A stretch of DNA of 64,000 nt from Methylocystis sp. H62 (lineage in GTDB: Bacteria; Pseudomonadota; Alphaproteobacteria; Rhizobiales; Beijerinckiaceae), in NCBI RefSeq assembly GCF_015709515.1, contig NZ_JADNQZ010000054.1, forward strand, positions 152,639 to 216,638, given 5' to 3'. The position numbers and the translations under genes were made by a program. The notes beneath the pieces were generated by a model. It ran no database searches and was not told where the DNA came from. It worked only from the letters and a program-made list of their open reading frames with translations. This document shows, piece by piece, positions 17,301-24,083 of this stretch (position 1 is its first letter; each line of letters starts with the position of its first letter).

Positions 17301-18356
17301 AGCCACCGATCCTGCTTCAGATTCCACCGTATAGAGAACCAGATCGCAGAGCCGCGCGCCGGAAGTCTCTTCTTCGTCCGTAGGGCCGAGGGCTTCGTGC
17401 GTGAGCCGCGACTTGCCAACGCCCGAAAGGCCAACGACTCGAGCGACGCCTCTCGGCTTCGCTACAAGAGAGCGCAGCTTCTCGCGGAACGCTGGCAAGC
17501 GAGCATCTGAAATCCAGGGCGATGCGTCGTAGCGACCAGCCCAATGGGTCCAATCCTTAAGTGGTCCGACGAGTCCCGGCTGGGTCTGCTCCAGTACCCA
17601 GGCCGCAACGGGCGGCAAGGAATTCACCCAAGAGGCAATCTGGTCGGCATCGCGGAACTGGACTTGGTCCGGACGAATCTTGAGTCCGGCCTTGGCAAGC
17701 GCCTCCCGTATGCGATCGGCCCGCGCCTTGACGAGTTTGTTTTCGTACGAATGGGCGCACGCCATAATGTAGCAGCCGCCCTGCGCTAGGGCGTCGCGCA
17801 CCATCACCTTCACCTCGCCAGCCGGCGTCAACAGATCGTCGCCCGCTTCTTTGGGTGTGATTGGGCCGGCCTTCAGCTGAAACTGCGAGATGCGGTTCGG
17901 CAGGAACTTGGTTCGCTCGGGCTCGCCCTGCCATTCGATGCGCGCATCCTCTCCCCCGTCGGCAGCGGTGATGTTTGCCGCCACGTGGATTCCGTCCATG
18001 GGCAAGTCACCGCTGAAGGCCTCGCCGTCCAGCAGCCGCCGCGTTAGGAGAACCAGTTTTCGTGGACTCAACGCCGCGATGTGCCTGCCGGTCACCTCAA
18101 ATAGCCGCGTGTCGTCCGATTCCATCGGTGCGACCTTTCCCCCGGACAACGTGATGATGGCGGAAGGCTTGACATCCAGCAGGCGCAACAAGTTCGCGGT
18201 CGCCGTCGTCGGCTTGATGGTGCCGCTCTCGTATTTCGTGAAGGCGCGGGGCCCACCACCCAAGAGCTCTCCCGCCTCGACCTGGGTCAGACCGATCTTC
18301 TCCCGGATACGCCGGATTTCTGGTGGCGAAAGTTCGCCCGAGGCTTTTAGTTCCAT
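14325..18356 (-). CDS. HTH-nuclease-like-STAND NTPase fusion, candidate defence protein
   Basis: A 1343-residue single gene in four parts. Residues 9-60 form an MqsA/XRE-type helix-turn-helix (IRREKIGLTQ-like, GGGPRAFTKYESG) without the zinc domain of MqsA. Residues about 80-255 look like a PD-(D/E)XK-like fold, with Asp in DARIEW (137) and QLK (160-162). Residues about 300-560 form a STAND-type NTPase with Walker A GLSGVGKS (309-316) and a Walker B-like VVVDR (near 370). The rest is a long helical C-terminus without a recognised family. This layout matches STAND/Avs-type anti-phage proteins by family knowledge: a sensor at the C-terminus, an NTPase switch and an N-terminal effector. It lies in the opposite direction to the ICE backbone, between the DUF2493 and DUF736 genes, as cargo. 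Defence is an inference. Confidence 0.75.
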   Translation of the reverse strand: MELKASGELSPPEIRRIREKIGLTQVEAGELLGGGPRAFTKYESGTIKPTTATANLLRLLDVKPSAIITLSGGKVAPMESDDTRLFEVTGRHIAALSPRKLVLLTRRLLDGEAFSGDLPMDGIHVAANITAADGGEDARIEWQGEPERTKFLPNRISQFQLKAGPITPKEAGDDLLTPAGEVKVMVRDALAQGGCYIMACAHSYENKLVKARADRIREALAKAGLKIRPDQVQFRDADQIASWVNSLPPVAAWVLEQTQPGLVGPLKDWTHWAGRYDASPWISDARLPAFREKLRSLVAKPRGVARVVGLSGVGKSRLTHEALGPTDEEETSGARLCDLVLYTVESEAGSVAIKNIIQNLVDSGFRAIVVVDRCSLDSHHDLVGMVKRTGSRISLVTIDHEVPPSLKGDDELLMVEPAADAVVEGMIKQIAPDLPSEDHRRLLKFARGFPQMATLLGQAWLNDMPIAAATNDELIDRILLGRKPLDPALLKDAGMLLGAFRLLGTTDELDDLAHVAKFTRDRSPEDLRAALADLQERGVVQQHGRLASLQPKPLALKLAERQWRQWGQARWDEVLAGDLPERLRKNVANQLTLLNTQDIGPQVARHAMRLDGPFASLTALNRKGSPDVLSAMSEIDAAAVVTLLQRILNPLTVEELKRIDGDLRRGLVHALENISFIENTFERGALLLLKLAVAENETWGDNSVGQFKALFPVLGANTTAPAKPRLQLLDELLQANDPMQMALVVDALLEASSMHSHARMMGPGTHGSRPQLIPWQPKYWSDAWDYIIACVDRLVDLGLRDDAIGARARNGIAHQFRSYIGGGQIEQIERWVARTRAVHPYWPAALNALGDVLQYDLSGLKEGEEERVRKLIADLSPLDAASRVRFLVTEMPWDYPVDEDLEFDERGKRQVEIVRDLAREMLTQPEALRGCLADLSVGEQRMSVEFGKAIAEMADDPLLWEEPIKSAYASVADDSRNYGLVAGYYSGLATRKPEAVAAYKREAVHSRVYAHTLPFVCLLIGITANDVRLVCESLKAGILPPGAMSHWGFGGVLAKLDATSAAPLFDQLLTMNGIGYSVALDVMGMFVHGKLDRLNELRPQVMLAVQNVSKRPKRRGSQRDAHHFEHIVGWLLRKGHDDADARAAAGTLASYLASEPDGNAADLIKPLLPIMMKNFASTVWPPLGNAIVQDRAAAWLIEHALGDGFSFADRKQPAILHLPEDVLFAWAHAHPDAGPAFLARVLPVLTTRAEGADRTFHPLMTRLLNEFGDRDDVRRYLTQNMHTFGWTGSLTTYYALYEEPLRSLFDHPIGSLRRWAREAHLQIRKKVEAAKRDDDERDAQWNA

Positions 18357-18367
18357 GCAACACCACC

Positions 18368-18410
18368 ATGGTCACTTTAATGCGCTTTACACCATTATGG
18401 TCACCTAATG
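18368..18410 (-). promoter_or_regulatory. Repeat operator upstream of the STAND gene
   Basis: Two direct copies of ATGGTCAC..TAATG (18368-18382 and 18397-18410) lie 12-54 bases before the start codon. The second sits in an inverted repeat, CCATTA at 18392-18397 and TAATGG at 18406-18411, around GGTCACC. Since the protein begins with an MqsA-like DNA-binding domain, this is the likely site of autorepression. No experiment supports it yet. Confidence 0.45.
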
Positions 18411-19314
18411 GATTTTATCGCCGATCGCAATGATTTTTTAGGGCGTGTCACGCCGTCGAAGCCGAGAAACTCTCGTTGGCGCTACAGATCGCTTGTCGGA
18501 AGCATAAGCGGCGGCTTGCGCAGGTCTGCTCCGCTTCCGTCGCCAGAGCCGCCCGTGGACAGTTTGTCCGAAGGTGGGTTGGCGGCCACCGCACTCGCGC
18601 CCGAACCAATGTCCGTTCATGGCGCTAAGCGGAAATGCACTACTGTGGCGATTCCTGAGCGGTTTCTTTGTCCGGCGTGCCGGCTTCGATTATCGTAGCG
18701 GTGGCGCTGCGGCCGATTGGTGTGTCAAGGAAACCCGCGGATGCTCAGCCTTATATTTCATCAACGTCATCGCATTCGCTATTCGGCGTGGCTTCTGTTC
18801 AATCTCACGGTTCGTGCGCGTACCAACCGCTGGCGGGTCGCTGGGCGCTTGTAGGCACGTTGACGGACCGATTAGACTCGCCGGCCGCATTTTCCTTCTT
18901 CTAGGCAGATATGTTCGAAGCGACCTATCCCTGACGCCGCCGCCTTTTCGTGCGCTGCTACTTCTTTTCCCTCGCTTTGAATTCTGCCGGTCTTGTGCTT
19001 TTTCCCTCTCGTTGGCGAAGTCATTCATAGAGGTTGCTGTCTGGCCAGCTACGACCATCACGACCTCTCTTATGGCTTCATCTGGCCGAAGACCGGCTCC
19101 GCCTCGATCGCCATAGCCGCAACAGCATAGGCGCAACCTTCTTCCCCTGACGCCTGCGGCGTCATTCCTCGCGAAGCAAGAAAGCCGCGCCCATGCCGTC
19201 CTCCGCTTCGCTGCGGCCCTGGGGGTGCGTCGACGAATCGCCTTCGGCTGCGAAGCGCCATCGAGGCCGCGATGGTCGCGGGCTCGAAGACAGCAGAACC
19301 TAAGGAGACTTACA
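18411..19314. other. Long region without a supported gene
   Basis: About 900 bases between the STAND gene promoter and the DUF736 gene. Open frames occur on both strands, but none has recognisable domains, good starts or the codon pattern of the neighbours. The last 200 bases are GC-rich and include the segment shared with the leader of the DUF2493 gene (about 19196-19218). They are probably an untranslated leader of the DUF736 gene. Confidence 0.4.
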
Positions 19315-19638
19315 ATGGCGAACATCGGCTCTTTCAAGAAGTCCGGCAATGAATTCCTCGGCGAAATCGTGACGCTCAGCGTCCAGGCCAAAGGCGTCCG
19401 CATCGTTCCGGAAGCCAACCGTTCTAACGATAACGCCCCGAGCCACCGGGTTTTCGTCAGACGCGCGGAAATCGGCGCCGCCTGGTCCAAGCGCTCGAAC
19501 GAGGGTCGCGACTATCTCTCGGTCAAGCTCGACGATCCGAGCTTCACGGCTCCGATTTACGCCAATCTCTTCGACGACGAGGATGGCGACGGCCACTCGC
19601 TGATCTGGTCGCGGGGGCGGAAGCCGAATGGAGACTGA
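19315..19638 (+). CDS. DUF736 family protein
   Basis: A 107-residue DUF736 protein, a very common small protein of alphaproteobacterial plasmids and ICEs with no assigned function. Hallmarks are the start MANIGSFKKSGNEFLGEI, the SHRVFVRRAEIGAAW core and the DYLSVKLDDPSFTAPIYANL end. AAGGAG lies seven bases before the ATG. It is followed by a GC-rich hairpin, which suggests a single-gene transcript. Confidence 0.9.
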   Translation: MANIGSFKKSGNEFLGEIVTLSVQAKGVRIVPEANRSNDNAPSHRVFVRRAEIGAAWSKRSNEGRDYLSVKLDDPSFTAPIYANLFDDEDGDGHSLIWSRGRKPNGD

Positions 19639-19646
19639 ACGCCAAT

Positions 19647-19672
19647 GCCCCGCCTGAGAAATCGGGCGGGGC
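19647..19672 (+). terminator. GC-rich hairpin after the DUF736 gene
   Basis: GCCCCGCC (19647-19654) pairs perfectly with GGCGGGGC (19665-19672) around a ten-base loop, eight bases after the DUF736 stop. The tail is only weakly T-rich (AGTCCTTCACTTT), so it may stabilise the 3' end as much as stop transcription. The XRE gene converges from the other side. Confidence 0.55.
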
Positions 19673-19731
19673 AGTCCTTCACTTTCGGATAAGTCACGCT
19701 TTGGCGCATGATTTTCCACTTACTCGCGCTG

Positions 19732-20058
19732 TTATCTTCGAGCCTTTGACTCCCGTCGCTTCGCGCTACTTTTCGACCGCCCGCGCGCTTTCCCTTCGAG
19801 GCGTCGGGCCTCTTCTTCGCGCGCTTCGTCATCCGGGGTGATCAAGGCGACATGATTGACGCCGAGCGCAAGCGCGATTTCATAAAGGCTCACGATCGTT
19901 GGATTTCGGAGACCACGCTCAAGGCCGCTCACATATTGCTGGGTAAATCCCGACTGTTCGGCAAACTTCTCTTGCGTCAGGCCTTTCTCGAGCCTGATTC
20001 TTCGCACGTTTCTTCCGACCAGCCTCCGCATATCCATGGGGAAAGGCTGGACCGACAC
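19732..20058 (-). CDS. XRE-family transcriptional regulator
   Basis: A 108-residue repressor-like protein with a standard XRE helix-turn-helix (about 12-66: IRLEKGLTQEKFAEQSGFTQ, VSGLERGLRNPTIVSLYEIA) and a basic, charged tail (GKARGRSKSSAKRRESKARR). Its place opposite the DUF2285/FseA genes is typical for rhizobial ICEs, where a regulator of this kind acts on the excision and transfer switch. The GTG at 20058 gives the longest reading; ATG codons at 20037 and 20031 are alternatives, since no strong ribosome site decides. Confidence 0.83.
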   Translation of the reverse strand: MSVQPFPMDMRRLVGRNVRRIRLEKGLTQEKFAEQSGFTQQYVSGLERGLRNPTIVSLYEIALALGVNHVALITPDDEAREEEARRLEGKARGRSKSSAKRRESKARR

Positions 20059-20148
20059 ACACTATGAGGTTTATCCACTATAGTATGTATTTGCGCCGTA
20101 ATTTCGCGCGAGACGATCGCAGGAAAGATTGGCTAGAGTAAACATCTA
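20059..20148. promoter_or_regulatory. Divergent promoter region, XRE / DUF2285
   Basis: This short gap separates two divergent genes. It holds the palindrome ACTATAGT (20077-20084) and a second CACTAT beside the XRE start, both AT-rich in a GC-rich setting. These are plausible binding sites for the XRE protein, which would give it control over itself and over the genes leading to excision. Confidence 0.4.
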
Positions 20149-20439
20149 ATGTTCCCGGAATCGGAAATCGTGCCGCACACCAAAGCCAGTTCAATCGCCG
20201 ACGTCGCGCCCACTGACAACCACGTGGTCGACTACGACCGCGCGCATTCGATCATTTATCTGCGATTGCTAGACGCCGCTAAGGAAGGGGCCGCCTGGGA
20301 GGAGGTTTCGAAGAACGTCCTTGGAATCGATCCGGAACGTGAGCCAGAACGCGCGAAGCGCGCCTATGATACGCACCTTCAGCGTGCGAAATGGATGACG
20401 ACGAGCGGCTACAGGGACTTTCTCGACGGGTCGCCGTGA
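20149..20439 (+). CDS. Small DUF2285-type protein
   Basis: A 96-residue protein whose C-terminal half matches the small DUF2285 relatives found in ICEs next to the XRE gene: YLRLLDAAKEGAAWEEVSKN, GIDPEREPERAKRAYDTHL and RAKWMTTSGYRDFL. By analogy with Mesorhizobium ICEs it may be a helix-turn-helix accessory protein for the transfer switch. It precedes the two-frame FseA gene by about 180 bases. Confidence 0.75.
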   Translation: MFPESEIVPHTKASSIADVAPTDNHVVDYDRAHSIIYLRLLDAAKEGAAWEEVSKNVLGIDPEREPERAKRAYDTHLQRAKWMTTSGYRDFLDGSP

Positions 20440-20622
20440 ATGGTTCTTTGGGCCGAGTTTTGCAGCGCTAAATTGATATGGTTCGGTCAGGACGCCATTG
20501 GGAAGGTGATGTAACGGCCGTTCGCCGAGAACGATCACGCCGTAGTTCCGGGATTTCTTAGACAAATTATCGACAAATAGTCTTTCGAACATGGGCTTAG
20601 CCACTCCTATCCGAGAATTTCC

Positions 20623-21364
20623 ATGACCATCGGCGATTGGCGCTCAGAAGGCGCATATGAGCATTTGCGAGATACGAATTGGCGCGACTACGCCTGGGAA
20701 TATCTACGGCGCAACGATGACTATCAGGCGCAATACGCCGATCCCGAGTTCCGGTCGCGGCTCGACGCTGGCATAGATGGACCCGAGCGGTGTTGGGGGC
20801 TTCGATTTCGCGGCTGACCCAGCGCTGAACGCCACTGAAGCCGAAATTTTCTGGCGTCCCGAATGCTGCTCCAGCGTTGTGATGCTCGACGCGCATCCAG
20901 CTCTTACCTCGATGCTCGCCTACGCGCCGCAAAATTGGCCCGACCTACGGTCTCGCCGCACGACGTCGGACGGAGACTATGTGATCCTTGGCGCGAGACG
21001 CCGGGAACATCGGCTCTGGTTGCCCGGCCCTCCGGCGCCAGGCGCCGCGCTTTCAGCGCTTATTCCCGTCGATAAGTCGACACAGACGCGTTCCGCAGCA
21101 ACCTTGCGCTTTCTCCGTCATGTCAATGGATCGTCCCCGGGCGCGGCGAAGATCGACGATAAGCGATTTTCAGAAATGCTCTGTGCGCTCGATGGACACC
21201 TCGCGAAGGCGTCCTATCGCGACATTGCAGAGCAGCTATTCGGTCATGAACGACTGAATCGTGAGCCCTGGAAGACATCCTCGATACGCGCCATGACGAT
21301 CCGTCTTGTGAAAGGCGGCATTGCGCTGATGCGCGGCGGCTATCGTAAGTTTCTGACGAAATAG
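20623..21364 (+). CDS. fseA: FseA-type ICE activator read through a +1 frameshift
   Basis: Two overlapping frames together encode one activator. Frame 1 (20623-20817) gives a DUF6499 domain (DWRSEGAYEHL, YAWEYLRRNDDY) ending WGLRFRG and a TGA at 20815. Frame 2 continues AADPALNATEAEIFWRPE and carries a DUF2285 domain to 21364. Fused family members read WGLRF followed directly by (A/P)xDPxLPxxEA..WRPE, so slipping forward one base after TTT (20806-20808) restores the full protein. In Mesorhizobium ICEMlSymR7A, FseA is made by such a programmed +1 frameshift and switches on rdfS and excision. An rdfS-like gene follows here. Confidence 0.82.
20797..20817 (+). other. Probable programmed +1 frameshift site in fseA
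   Basis: The zero-frame codons GGG CTT CGA TTT CGC GGC are followed by TGA (20815-20817). Skipping C20809 after TTT gives GCG GCT GAC in the second frame, which matches the family consensus exactly. The overlap of the two frames, free of stops from about 20777, covers this point. Confidence 0.7.
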
Positions 21365-21546
21365 CCGATCCGCTCGCGGACAATTCCGCTCAGTCGTTCG
21401 CGGCGCCTCGACAACTCGCAGCTGCGAGGGTGACGAATCTCGCACTCAACATATCCGTCATCCCTCCCTCCGGACCTTCTCCGCCAATGTGATCGACGAC
21501 GCCCGTCGGCTGTCGGCGGCGCGCTTCGCTATTCGAAGGTTCGATC

Positions 21547-21831
21547 ATGTCCGCACAACCAGCAGAACTCCCGCCGCGCTACCTCCGCACGCCCGAAGCC
21601 GCACGCTTCCTCGGCCTCTCCGGCCGCACGCTCGAAAAGCACCGTACCTATGGCACCGGTCCCCGCTACTCCAAGCTCGGCGGCCGCGTCGTTTATCGCG
21701 TCGACGACCTCCAGGCATGGGTGGAACGCGGAACCAAAGCCTCGACGTCCGATCCTGGCTCCGGGACCGTTCTACCCGCGCGTCGGCACGCCAGCGACGT
21801 GCTCCTGCGCGCCCATCTGCCGCTTCGCTGA
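21547..21831 (+). CDS. rdfS: RdfS-type excisionase (MerR/AlpA-like helix-turn-helix)
   Basis: A 94-residue DNA-binding protein with the excisionase-type helix-turn-helix (about 11-60): RYLRTPEAARFLGLSGRTLE, then YSKLGGRVVYRVDDLQAWVE. In rhizobial ICEs this position holds RdfS, the recombination directionality factor that turns the integrase towards excision and is activated by FseA. The spacing after the fseA frames (about 180 bases) leaves room for an FseA-controlled promoter. The C-terminal 25 residues are not conserved-looking. Confidence 0.78.
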   Translation: MSAQPAELPPRYLRTPEAARFLGLSGRTLEKHRTYGTGPRYSKLGGRVVYRVDDLQAWVERGTKASTSDPGSGTVLPARRHASDVLLRAHLPLR

Positions 21832-21848
21832 AGCGTCCGACGCACGCC

Positions 21849-22742
21849 ATGAACGGCCGACCTATGCGCCTTCGCAACGACGAACGCGAGCAGCTCAAAT
21901 TGTTTCGCGCGCTCCCCGGCGATCTCGCGGCGCGCGACGCCCAGGACCTGATGTCCTACCCATTTTTCAGCCTCGCCAAATCCAAACGCCTGACGCCGAT
22001 CGACTTCCGGATGGGAGAGATCGTCATCAAGGTCGAAGCGACGCCTGAACACGGCATGGCGACCATTTGGGACGCAGACGTGCTCATTTGGGCGGCCTCA
22101 CAGATCGTTCAGGCGCGCGACAACGGCTTAAAAACCTCGCGCCTGATGGCGGCGACTCCGTATGAAATTTTGACCTTTATCGGGCGTGCGACGAGCGCCC
22201 GAGACTATCAGCGGCTGAAGGCCGCGCTCGACAGGCTGCAGTCGACAAGCGTCGCGACATCCATTCGCCAGTCGGCAGAGCGGCGGCGCCACCGCTTCTC
22301 CTGGATCAACGAATGGAAGGAAACATCCGACGCGAACGGCCGGCCGCTCGGCGTCGAATTGATCCTACCGGATTGGTTCTACGCCGGAGTCATGAACGAA
22401 GCTTTGGTGCTGACGATCGATCGGGAATATTTCGCGCTGACGGGCGGTCTCGAGCGTTGGCTCTATCGCCTCGTGCGAAAGCATGGCGGACGTAAGGGCG
22501 GCGGCTGGAGTTTCGATTTCCGGCATCTCCACGTGAAGTCCGGCGCGCTGTCGCCGCTCAAACATTTTGCGTTTGACCTGCGCGACATCGTACGTCGGCA
22601 GCCGCTTCCAAACTACCAGCTCTCCATCCGTCACGACCCGCTTGGCGACGAGCGTCTCGTCTTCGCGCCAATTCCATTCGACCCGTTCAAGCGCGCTTTA
22701 GGCCGCCTCGATCCCTCTCTCCCCTCTGTGGATAAGCTGTGA
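21849..22742 (+). CDS. repA: Plasmid-type replication initiator RepA
   Basis: A 297-residue initiator of the TrfA/RepA-like winged-helix type found on alphaproteobacterial plasmids and ICEs. Typical segments are DLMSYPFFSLAKSKR, TPYEILTFIGRATSARDYQR, FSWINEW, LILPDWFYAGVM and LERWLYRLVRKHGGR. It starts 17 bases after the RdfS gene. Three iteron-like repeats lie directly downstream of its stop and would be its binding sites, so the excised ICE could replicate as a circle. The usual parA partner is not present between it and the DUF2840 gene. Confidence 0.85.
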   Translation: MNGRPMRLRNDEREQLKLFRALPGDLAARDAQDLMSYPFFSLAKSKRLTPIDFRMGEIVIKVEATPEHGMATIWDADVLIWAASQIVQARDNGLKTSRLMAATPYEILTFIGRATSARDYQRLKAALDRLQSTSVATSIRQSAERRRHRFSWINEWKETSDANGRPLGVELILPDWFYAGVMNEALVLTIDREYFALTGGLERWLYRLVRKHGGRKGGGWSFDFRHLHVKSGALSPLKHFAFDLRDIVRRQPLPNYQLSIRHDPLGDERLVFAPIPFDPFKRALGRLDPSLPSVDKL

Positions 22743-22749
22743 AAACGTT

Positions 22750-22812
22750 CGTGCTATCGGGGACCTACCCTATCGTGCCATCAGGGACCAGATCCTCGTG
22801 CTATCGGGGACC
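22750..22812 (+). repeat. Three iterons, probable replication origin
   Basis: Three 16-base direct repeats of CGTGCTATCGGGGACC begin at 22750, 22774 (two mismatches: CGTGCCATCAGGGACC) and 22797. The spacing of 23-24 bases places them on one face of the helix. A partial fourth copy, CCGTGCTAT, lies near 22830. Their position just after repA is where an iteron-controlled origin is expected. Confidence 0.75.
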
Positions 22813-23118
22813 AAAATGGGCACTAACGCCGTGCTATGTCATCGTTCACGGCGTTCCTAACTGTACTAACATTGAATCCTTCGGATTCATCCTAACGGAC
22901 CACGCCGCAATCCACCGTATGGATGATCGCGGCAAAGCTTTGCCGGAAAGAGAGGACAGGCAGCGACATCGGTTCGGAGCAATCGCCGCTTCTTGGCTTC
23001 CGAGCGGCACGCATCAAAGTCGCGCACCTGCGCAAAAGCGGCGCATTCAAAGAACTCCCTCCGTCGATTCAAACGTCGCAAGAAACTCAGCCAGCTCTGT
23101 GCCTCGCGGAGGCGCGCC
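22813..23118. other. Region between iterons and the DUF2840 gene, no supported gene
   Basis: About 300 bases that could contain the rest of the origin. A perfect hairpin TGAATCC-TTC-GGATTCA is found at 22873-22889. In related elements a parA partition gene usually occupies this position; no ParA motif (deviant Walker box) is visible in any frame, so it seems to have been deleted. Confidence 0.4.
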
Positions 23119-23586
23119 ATGACCGCGCTCACCGAAGTGGAGCTCTATTTTCTTAAAGGCAAGATCGAGCGCTGGATTCGTTTCGGCGCGCCCGTTAATG
23201 AACGCACGCTCGACCGCAGACGACGCATTGCTTACTTCGCGCCGGGATCCATTTTCGCATTCGTCCGTTGGGCGTCGAACGGTTACGGGACGCTTGTTTC
23301 GCGCATCGATATCCTGCGCGCCTGTGAATCGATTGAGCCCCATTCCACTATCCCCGCCGTCAAGCCCGGCGCCGAAATTCTTCTTAGAGCGGCGGGTTGG
23401 GACAGAGTTCAGCGGGTTCTGCGCGCCATCGATGCTGTTGAGTCGCTGGGCTTTGCGCCACAAGATATCTGTCCGGATCATTGGCGGCATATCCACAATC
23501 GATCGGCTGCCGGCCTGTCTACGCGACCCTATTCGCGAGAACGCCATCAAGCCTGGCTCCTGCGCGCGAGGGTCAATTCCAAATGA
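23119..23586 (+). CDS. DUF2840 family protein
   Basis: A 155-residue DUF2840 protein, a standard neighbour of traF in rhizobial ICEs and plasmids with unknown function. Hallmarks are TEVELYFLKGKIERWIRFG, RRIAYFAPGSIFAFVRWASN and YGTLVSRIDILRACE. Its stop overlaps the traF start by four bases (ATGA), so the two are translationally coupled. The ATG at 23119 fits the family length. Confidence 0.87.
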   Translation: MTALTEVELYFLKGKIERWIRFGAPVNERTLDRRRRIAYFAPGSIFAFVRWASNGYGTLVSRIDILRACESIEPHSTIPAVKPGAEILLRAAGWDRVQRVLRAIDAVESLGFAPQDICPDHWRHIHNRSAAGLSTRPYSRERHQAWLLRARVNSK

Positions 23587-24083
23587 TCAGATCCATCGTT
23601 CTCACATTGCTCGCAAGCTGCGCCGTCGCTTCAACATTCGTGACGACACACGACCCGCTTCTGGTTTGGAACGCCTCCGCCAGCGTCCCAATAGGTCTCT
23701 ATGCCGTCCAGCCTAAAGGAAAACTCGCCGTTACCAATCTTGTTGTCGCGCGACCACCGGAAGCGCTCGAAGACTGGCTAGCTGAGCGTCGCTATCTCGC
23801 TAAGGGCGCGCTGCTGATCAAGCGCGTCGCTGCATTACCCGGCCAGCGAGTCTGCCGCAATAGGCGCACCGTGATCGTCGACGGCATTGAGATGGCGGTG
23901 GCGCAGGAACGCGACCATGCCGGACGACCCCTGCCCGTTTGGAACGGCTGCCTTTCGGTGGCTGAAGACCAGGTTTTTCTCATCAACTGGGATGAACCCT
24001 CGTCGCTCGATGGACGATACTTCGGAACCATTCCTTCCGAAAAATTGATTGGACGCGCAGTCCCGCTTTGGACATTGGAGTGA
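23583..24083 (+). CDS. traF: Conjugal transfer peptidase TraF (S26 family)
   Basis: A 166-residue membrane-anchored serine peptidase of the S26 signal-peptidase family. After one N-terminal helix come the catalytic Ser in ASVPIGLY (about residue 34-40) and the Lys in LIKRVAALPGQ (about 79-82). In RP4-type systems TraF matures and cyclises the TrbC pilin, and a trbC gene is present in this ICE at 39141. It overlaps the DUF2840 gene upstream and the transglycosylase gene downstream. Confidence 0.88.
   Translation: MIRSIVLTLLASCAVASTFVTTHDPLLVWNASASVPIGLYAVQPKGKLAVTNLVVARPPEALEDWLAERRYLAKGALLIKRVAALPGQRVCRNRRTVIVDGIEMAVAQERDHAGRPLPVWNGCLSVAEDQVFLINWDEPSSLDGRYFGTIPSEKLIGRAVPLWTLE

Noticed and set aside
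18690..19490. Long minus-strand frame across the DUF736 gene and its leader
   Set aside because: It is antisense to a well-supported gene, rich in Arg, Ala and Ser as expected of a GC-rich shadow frame, and shows no domain.
20623..20817. The 64-codon frame as an independent small gene
   Set aside because: Its end reads exactly like the middle of a fused family protein continued in the next frame, so it was annotated as the first part of FseA.
22873..22889. Perfect hairpin TGAATCC-TTC-GGATTCA considered as a terminator of repA
   Set aside because: There is no T-run after it and it lies 130 bases past the stop within the likely origin, so an origin or regulatory role is as likely.
22993..23586. 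Longer reading of the DUF2840 protein starting 42 codons upstream
   Set aside because: The family match begins at MTALTEVELYF (23119); the upstream part is basic and has no similarity.
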